From Rheinheimera texasensis DSM 17496 (GTDB lineage Bacteria > Pseudomonadota > Gammaproteobacteria > Enterobacterales > Alteromonadaceae), in contig NZ_JONU01000014.1 in NCBI RefSeq assembly GCF_000711985.1, forward strand, positions 1 to 64,000: a stretch of 64,000 nucleotides of DNA. The letters run 5' to 3'. Position numbers and translations under genes: made by a program. Every line of letters starts with the position of its first letter. Position 1 is the stretch's first letter. Positions 59,687 through 64,000 of the stretch are shown here, piece after piece. The notes beneath the pieces are model-generated. The model did no database searches. It was not told the origin of the DNA and saw nothing but the letters and a program-made list of their open reading frames with translations.

Positions 59687-59713
59687 CTGTCAGGAACAAT
59701 AAGGAAATCAACG

Positions 59714-60598
59714 ATGCAGGCGCGGTTATATAGTGTCATTTTGTTGTTGTGCAGCGCACTGGCACAGGCCGACAGCGCTGTATGGCGGGTCAGTAAAGGC
59801 GCAGATCAACTGTTCATTGGCGGCACTGTGCACATGCTGCCGCCGGCGCAATATCCTTTGCCGGCCGAGTTTGATGCGGCTTTTCAACACAGTGACGTAG
59901 TGGTGCTGGAGACGGATTTGGCGCCAATGCAGGACCAGTCAAGCGCCGCTTCGCTGCAACAACAGCTGATGTATCCGGCAGGCACTACGCTGAGCAGCAA
60001 GCTGGCAGCTAAAACCCGCCAGCAGTTGCTGGAGATCCTGCAACGGCACAAGCTGAGCTTGCCGCAGGTCGAACAATTTAAACCCGGCATGCTGGTGACT
60101 CAGCTGACACTGCTGGAGCTGCAGCAGCATCAGTTCACTTCACCCGGTGTTGATCAGCATTATCTGACCTTGGCGCAGCAACAGAAAAAAATGCTGAAAT
60201 ATCTGGAACCAATTGAATTTCAATTGAAATTATTAGCTGGCTTAGGTGAAGGCCGCGAAGATCTGTTTTTGCAACATGCGCTGAATGATGTCGGTGACAC
60301 GGCGGAGATGATGACCAAAATACTTGGTGCCTGGCGCAGTGGCGATTTGGCAGCAGTGGAGCAACTGGTGCTGACGCCAGTGAAATCAGCCGATGCCCAG
60401 ACGTATCAGCAAATGTTTGTCGCCCGCAATCAGGCCTGGTTGCCGCAAATTCAGGGACTGTTCGGGAACAATGAACAAGAGCTGGTGTTAGTGGGACTGG
60501 GCCATTTAGCCGGTACTGAAGGAGTGTTGGCGTTATTGCAACAAGCCGGCTATCAAGTGGAGCCTTTTAAGTCAGGATCTGACAAAACCACTGAATAG
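59714..60598 (+). CDS. TraB/GumN family protein
   Basis: 294 residues with a signal peptide (1-19, ending AQA). Core motifs of the TraB/GumN family: FIGGTVHMLPP (34-44), VVVLETDLAPM (62-72) and VLVGLGHLAGTEG (about 257). These His and Glu residues form a putative metal-hydrolase site; function is not established for most members. Probably periplasmic. AAGGAAATCAACG precedes the ATG. Confidence 0.85.
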   Translation: MQARLYSVILLLCSALAQADSAVWRVSKGADQLFIGGTVHMLPPAQYPLPAEFDAAFQHSDVVVLETDLAPMQDQSSAASLQQQLMYPAGTTLSSKLAAKTRQQLLEILQRHKLSLPQVEQFKPGMLVTQLTLLELQQHQFTSPGVDQHYLTLAQQQKKMLKYLEPIEFQLKLLAGLGEGREDLFLQHALNDVGDTAEMMTKILGAWRSGDLAAVEQLVLTPVKSADAQTYQQMFVARNQAWLPQIQGLFGNNEQELVLVGLGHLAGTEGVLALLQQAGYQVEPFKSGSDKTTE

Positions 60599-60779
60599 GC
60601 TGTGTCAGCAGCTGCAGTTGTGGTGCTGCAAAGTAACTATATAGGCCAAGTTTGCTTTCGAGAAATAGCAACAGGGCATTAGCAAACAGCATCGCCAGCA
60701 TAAACAGCAGAAAAACCTGGCCGGCCTGACGCCAGCCGGGGGACTGGATAAGATCTGATTGGACAGAACCTTGGGCCAT
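60567..60779 (-). CDS. Possible small membrane protein
   Basis: 70 residues, unrecognised. A short polar N-terminus is followed by a strong hydrophobic helix (about 20-41, QVFLLFMLAMLFANALLLFL) and an aromatic tail. AAGGA lies 9 bases before the ATG. The last 32 bases overlap the convergent TraB/GumN gene. Plausible but unproven. Confidence 0.5.
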   Translation of the reverse strand: MAQGSVQSDLIQSPGWRQAGQVFLLFMLAMLFANALLLFLESKLGLYSYFAAPQLQLLTQPIQWFCQILT

Positions 60780-60910
60780 GATGAATATCCTTGTTGATGT
60801 TGAATCTGAACTTTGGTCGTACGGGTACGGAAAAAAGTTTAGGGTGGATGCGAAAATAAATCGTTTTTGTTGTGACCATCGCGCATCAGGGCGGGATGAC
60901 AGGGGAAAAT

Positions 60911-61345
60911 ATGCGTTGGTTACCGGCGATCGCTTTTTTTAGTTTTCTGATTTGGGTCATAGTGGCGGCAGATTCCGGCGCGCCGAACTATTTTCTGCAG
61001 CTGGCCGGGTCTTTGCCTTATGGCGATAAAATGGGTCATGTGCTGCTGTTTGGTGCTTTGGCCTTGTTGCTGAACTTTGCCACTAAAGCGCGGCAAGTGG
61101 CGTTGGGGCCTGTCCGGCTCTATCTCGGTGTGGTGCTAACTTTAGGCTTTGCCTTGCTGGAAGAAGGCAGTCAGTTACTGTTCCCGTCCCGCAGCTTTGA
61201 GCTGCTGGATATTCTGGCGGATTTACTCGGCGTGGCATTGGCGACGGTACTGACCAATGGGTTTTATCAGTTGCGCACCCGCTATCGTCGCAGGCGTGAT
61301 GCGTTAACACAGCAACACACCGACGACGAACCCTCAGCCGGTTAA
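60911..61345 (+). CDS. VanZ family membrane protein
   Basis: 144 residues with four hydrophobic helices. VanZ-like signatures: PYGDKMGHVLLFGALALLL and LLEEGSQLLFPSRSFELLDILADLLGV. VanZ raises teicoplanin resistance in enterococci, but family members elsewhere have no proven role. ATG at 60911 chosen for AGGGG (60901-60905) 5 bases upstream. Its last 12 bases overlap the convergent regulator gene. Confidence 0.85.
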   Translation: MRWLPAIAFFSFLIWVIVAADSGAPNYFLQLAGSLPYGDKMGHVLLFGALALLLNFATKARQVALGPVRLYLGVVLTLGFALLEEGSQLLFPSRSFELLDILADLLGVALATVLTNGFYQLRTRYRRRRDALTQQHTDDEPSAG

Positions 61346-62722
61346 GCCAAACTTTTCCAGCCGGTATAAAAACGCTTTATAGGGCAACTGCAGCAAGCGC
61401 GCTGCCTGCGCTTTGTTGCCCTCACAGCGTTGCAATGCCTGCTGCAGACAGCTTTTCTCCAGCATTTCAAAGGCCAGACCTTGTGGCGGTAACACAAAAC
61501 CGCTGGTCGGAGATTGGCCGGCATCCGGCTGTAACCCTGCCAGCAATTCCTGCTCATCCTGCAGCAATACATAGCGTTCAATCCGGTTGGCTAATTCGCG
61601 CACATTGCCGGGCCAGCGATAGCCGAGCAGCTGCTTCAACGCCTGTTTGCTTAAGTTTGGCGCCTGCTGTTGATAACGCTGTTGGTGTAATTGCAGAAAA
61701 TGCTCCAGCAGGCGCGGAATATCTTCACTACGTTCCCGTAGCGCCGGCATATGCAGCGGGACTACATTGAGCCGGTAAAACAAATCTTCACGAAAACGCC
61801 CCTCACGCACTGCCACGGCCAAATCCTGATGGCTGGCGGCAATGATACGCACATTCAGTTTGATCTCCTGATGGCTGCCGAGGCGGGTGACCGTGCCTTG
61901 CTGTAATAAACGCAGCAGTTTTGCTTGCAGGCTGAGCGGCAGTTCAGCGATCTCATCCAAAAACAACGTGCCGCCTTCTGCCGCTTCGAACTTACCGGCT
62001 TTAGCTGCATGGGCGCCGGTAAAAGCGCCTTTTTCGGCACCAAATAACTCGGCTTCCGCTAGGCTTTCCGGAATAGCGCCGCAGTTCAATGCGATAAATG
62101 GCCCGTGCCGGCGCGGCGATAGCTGATGCAGCGCCCGCGCCGCCAGCTCTTTGCCGGTGCCGCTTTCGCCGCTGATCAGTACAGTCACATCAGTGCCGGA
62201 AATACGCTGAATGCGTTGAAACAGCTGCTGCATACAAGGTGCATGACCGATGATATCCACCAGCTGCTGTTGCTCACTGAGCGCGGCACTGAGTTGCTGG
62301 TTTTGTTTGCGCAGACTGCGAGCGCGCAGGCCTTTTCGGACCGCCAGCAACAGTTCTTGTCGCTTAAAGGGTTTTGCCAGATAGTCGTCGGCGCCGGCCT
62401 GAATGGCTTCTACCGCATGACTGACCGAGCCGTAAGCCGTTGCGATAACAAAACCGGCGGTTGGATAATGTGTTTTGCAATAATCCAGCAGTTCCAAGCC
62501 GCTTAAACTGCCGAGTTTCCAGTCGCTGAATACCAGCGCGATGTCCGGCTGTTGCTGCAATTGCAAAATAGCCGCCGGTACGCTGTCCGCATTGTAGACG
62601 CGATAGCCTTCGGCCTGTAATAACTCGGTGACCAGCTGGCGCTGGCTGTGATCATCTTCCACTACCAGCAGTTGTGGTTGTTGCAATGACAACGGCTGAT
62701 GTGATGTTTGTGAGAGAGTCAT
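61334..62722 (-). CDS. NtrC-family sigma-54-dependent response regulator
   Basis: 462 residues. Receiver domain (about 17-130; acidic pair ED at the start, phospho-acceptor D in VFSDWKLG, K in LAKPF), AAA+ domain (about 160-385) with Walker A GESGTGKE, the sigma-54 contact loop GAFTGA and Walker B LFLDEIAEL, and a Fis-type helix-turn-helix (about 425-460, NKAQAARLLQLPYKAFLYRL). It activates sigma-54 promoters when phosphorylated. Its ATG overlaps the kinase stop in an ATGA junction. Target genes are not evident in the window. Confidence 0.93.
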   Translation of the reverse strand: MTLSQTSHQPLSLQQPQLLVVEDDHSQRQLVTELLQAEGYRVYNADSVPAAILQLQQQPDIALVFSDWKLGSLSGLELLDYCKTHYPTAGFVIATAYGSVSHAVEAIQAGADDYLAKPFKRQELLLAVRKGLRARSLRKQNQQLSAALSEQQQLVDIIGHAPCMQQLFQRIQRISGTDVTVLISGESGTGKELAARALHQLSPRRHGPFIALNCGAIPESLAEAELFGAEKGAFTGAHAAKAGKFEAAEGGTLFLDEIAELPLSLQAKLLRLLQQGTVTRLGSHQEIKLNVRIIAASHQDLAVAVREGRFREDLFYRLNVVPLHMPALRERSEDIPRLLEHFLQLHQQRYQQQAPNLSKQALKQLLGYRWPGNVRELANRIERYVLLQDEQELLAGLQPDAGQSPTSGFVLPPQGLAFEMLEKSCLQQALQRCEGNKAQAARLLQLPYKAFLYRLEKFGLTG

Positions 62723-64000
62723 TGGTTGATCTCCGTGCCCAGCCTGATTTGCGCCAACACGCCGCCTCCCGGTCTGTTTTGCAGCTCAATATCGCCCAGG
62801 TAATACATTTGCAGCAGGCGCTGCGCCAGATAAAGCCCCATACCGGCGCCTTCGGCTTTACTGCTGATATGGGGCTGAAACAGGCTCGCGGCAACGGTTG
62901 GGCTCAGGCCTGGGCCCTGATCTGTAACCTGAAAATAAATGCCGTCGGTTGCCTGCCACAACTTCAGGTAAACAGTACCCGGTTGTGGGCTGGCCTCCAC
63001 GGCATTACTGACCAGCACATGCAGAATAAAACGCAGTTCCGCTTCCGCGCCGCGGCAACTGAGCGTTGGTGCGTCCAGTTGCAGTTGTTGTGCAGAGAAT
63101 TCCAGACAAAGGTCCTGCAGCACGGCTTTGAGTGCCACCGGCGTGCTGCGGTCAACGCCCTGACAGCTCAGCGTCAATAGAGTGCTTAACGTGCGGTTGA
63201 TATGCTGCATTTTTTGCTCAATCAGCTGCTGCAAGGCCGGGTCGTTGCCGGAGACCTGCTCAAGCGCCAGAGCCATGGTATGAATCGGGTTTCTGAGCGC
63301 ATGTACCAGACCGCGGCTCATTTCGCCGAGTTCGACCAGCTGCTGCTGGCGGGCCAGCTCGGCTTTTTGCTGCTGCAAGGCGGCAAGTTCAGTGCTGGCT
63401 AAATTAAACTGCTTCAGCGCCTGACGATATTCTGCCAGTGGCGCCTGCGTATCGAGCTGGATACCGGCTTCGCCCTGCGCGAGAGCGCGAAATCCCTGCA
63501 CCAGTCGCTGCAGCGGCTGTAACAAACGCGCACCAAACCAAAGCAGCAGCAACAGCGCTAAAGCGGTCGACAGCGCCAGCGCCAGCAGCTGATAGCCGAG
63601 GTATTGATTGATCAGTTGCTGGCTGGAGCCGCTGGTTTTTAATTTAAACTGGCTGACCCAATGCTGCGGCGCTGCGCCTTGCTGTTTTAATTCAGCCAGG
63701 GTTTGTTCAAGTTGCAGGTTTAAATCCAGGTCGACCTTGGCCTTGCCATCGTCGTGCTGTTGCATTTTGACAATAGTGATGCCGTTTTCCAGTTTACGTA
63801 CTTCCACTTGCCGGTCTGGCGGCGTGTTCTGTGCAGGAGCAGTAGCCGCGGCTGGTTGCTCTGACTGGACTGAGACTTGTGGCTGGGCACCTTGGTCTGT
63901 CGTGAAGACCTGAACCGCACTGTTGGTATTAAACACAAACTGATGCTGCAGTTTTTCAGCCGTGCGGGCCAGAATGATCCGGCTCAGCGCCTGACTTTGC
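62719..64000 (-). CDS. Sensor histidine kinase, N-terminus beyond the window
   Basis: The frame stays open to 64000, giving at least 427 residues; the start is outside. The visible part begins in an extracytoplasmic region rich in Q, A and K, passes a membrane helix (LALALSTALALLLLLWFG), a HAMP-like linker (RLLQPLQRLVQGFRALAQGE), a short coiled coil, the phospho-acceptor H box GLVHALRNPI, and the ATPase N box SNAVEAS, G1 DQGPGLSP and G2 GAGMGLYL. It should phosphorylate the downstream NtrC-type regulator. The GTG at 63936 is internal, not the start. Confidence 0.9.
   Translation of the reverse strand, partial: QSQALSRIILARTAEKLQHQFVFNTNSAVQVFTTDQGAQPQVSVQSEQPAAATAPAQNTPPDRQVEVRKLENGITIVKMQQHDDGKAKVDLDLNLQLEQTLAELKQQGAAPQHWVSQFKLKTSGSSQQLINQYLGYQLLALALSTALALLLLLWFGARLLQPLQRLVQGFRALAQGEAGIQLDTQAPLAEYRQALKQFNLASTELAALQQQKAELARQQQLVELGEMSRGLVHALRNPIHTMALALEQVSGNDPALQQLIEQKMQHINRTLSTLLTLSCQGVDRSTPVALKAVLQDLCLEFSAQQLQLDAPTLSCRGAEAELRFILHVLVSNAVEASPQPGTVYLKLWQATDGIYFQVTDQGPGLSPTVAASLFQPHISSKAEGAGMGLYLAQRLLQMYYLGDIELQNRPGGGVLAQIRLGTEINQ

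Overview
This window is chromosomal DNA from a gammaproteobacterium, centred on the replication origin. The gene order mioC - oriC - mnmG - rsmG - parA - parB - atpIBEFHAGDC - glmU on one side, and mnmE - yidC - yidD - rnpA - rpmH / dnaA - dnaN - recF - gyrB on the other, is the classical gamma-proteobacterial origin neighbourhood. The left part holds the yrdA - aroE - yrdD - smg - dprA - def - fmt - rsmB - trkA block, which in enterobacteria sits beside an rRNA operon. Content (DUF6768-like partner of an ECF sigma factor, M56-TonB fusion, fadBA, Xaa-Pro dipeptidase) and moderate GC suggest an Alteromonadales-type organism, perhaps close to Rheinheimera or Alishewanella; the genus is inference only.

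Layout. 1-379: three tandem rRNA-type promoters firing left, out of the window. 380-5809: yrdA, yrdB, aroE, a truncated haemoglobin, hemF, purEK and a zinc-ribbon protein. 5925-12990: smg, dprA and a LysM protein on the minus strand, diverging from the tightly overlapping def-fmt-rsmB-trkA operon. 13129-20316: pepQ and slt (minus), then fadBA and tusA. 20376-31673 is the most accessory-like stretch: a diguanylate cyclase, a secreted M14 peptidase, an ECF sigma factor with a small membrane partner, glyQS, a BlaI/M56-TonB sensor operon, an SMR guanidinium exporter behind a guanidine-II (mini-ykkC) riboswitch, and an orphan periplasmic binding-like protein. 31740-42006: gyrB, recF, dnaN, dnaA (minus), then rpmH, rnpA, yidD, yidC, mnmE (plus). 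42056-45097: PEBP-family protein, trxC, deaD (minus). 45265-57542: mioC, oriC, mnmG, rsmG, parAB and the ATP synthase operon. 57682-64000: a hypothetical membrane-anchored protein, glmU, a TraB/GumN protein, a small membrane ORF, a VanZ-like protein and an NtrC-type regulator with its sensor kinase, which runs off the right edge.

Working together: the region couples initiation (DnaA, DnaN, oriC with 15 GATC sites in about 355 bp), segregation (ParA, ParB and two parS-type palindromes inside recF), translation (fmt, def, rsmB, rsmG, mnmE, mnmG, rpmH, glyQS), membrane insertion (YidC, YidD) and energy conversion (ATP synthase). DnaA boxes occur in two places 8 kb apart: upstream of dnaA, where a perfect box lies inside the likely core promoter, and between mioC and mnmG, which I take as the working origin.

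I found no insertion sequence, prophage, CRISPR array or recognisable tRNA gene. No clearly undescribed system is evident. The strongest non-gene signals are the guanidine-II riboswitch, the twin BlaI-type operators, the candidate self-regulated ECF promoter, the parS pair and the tandem rrn promoters.
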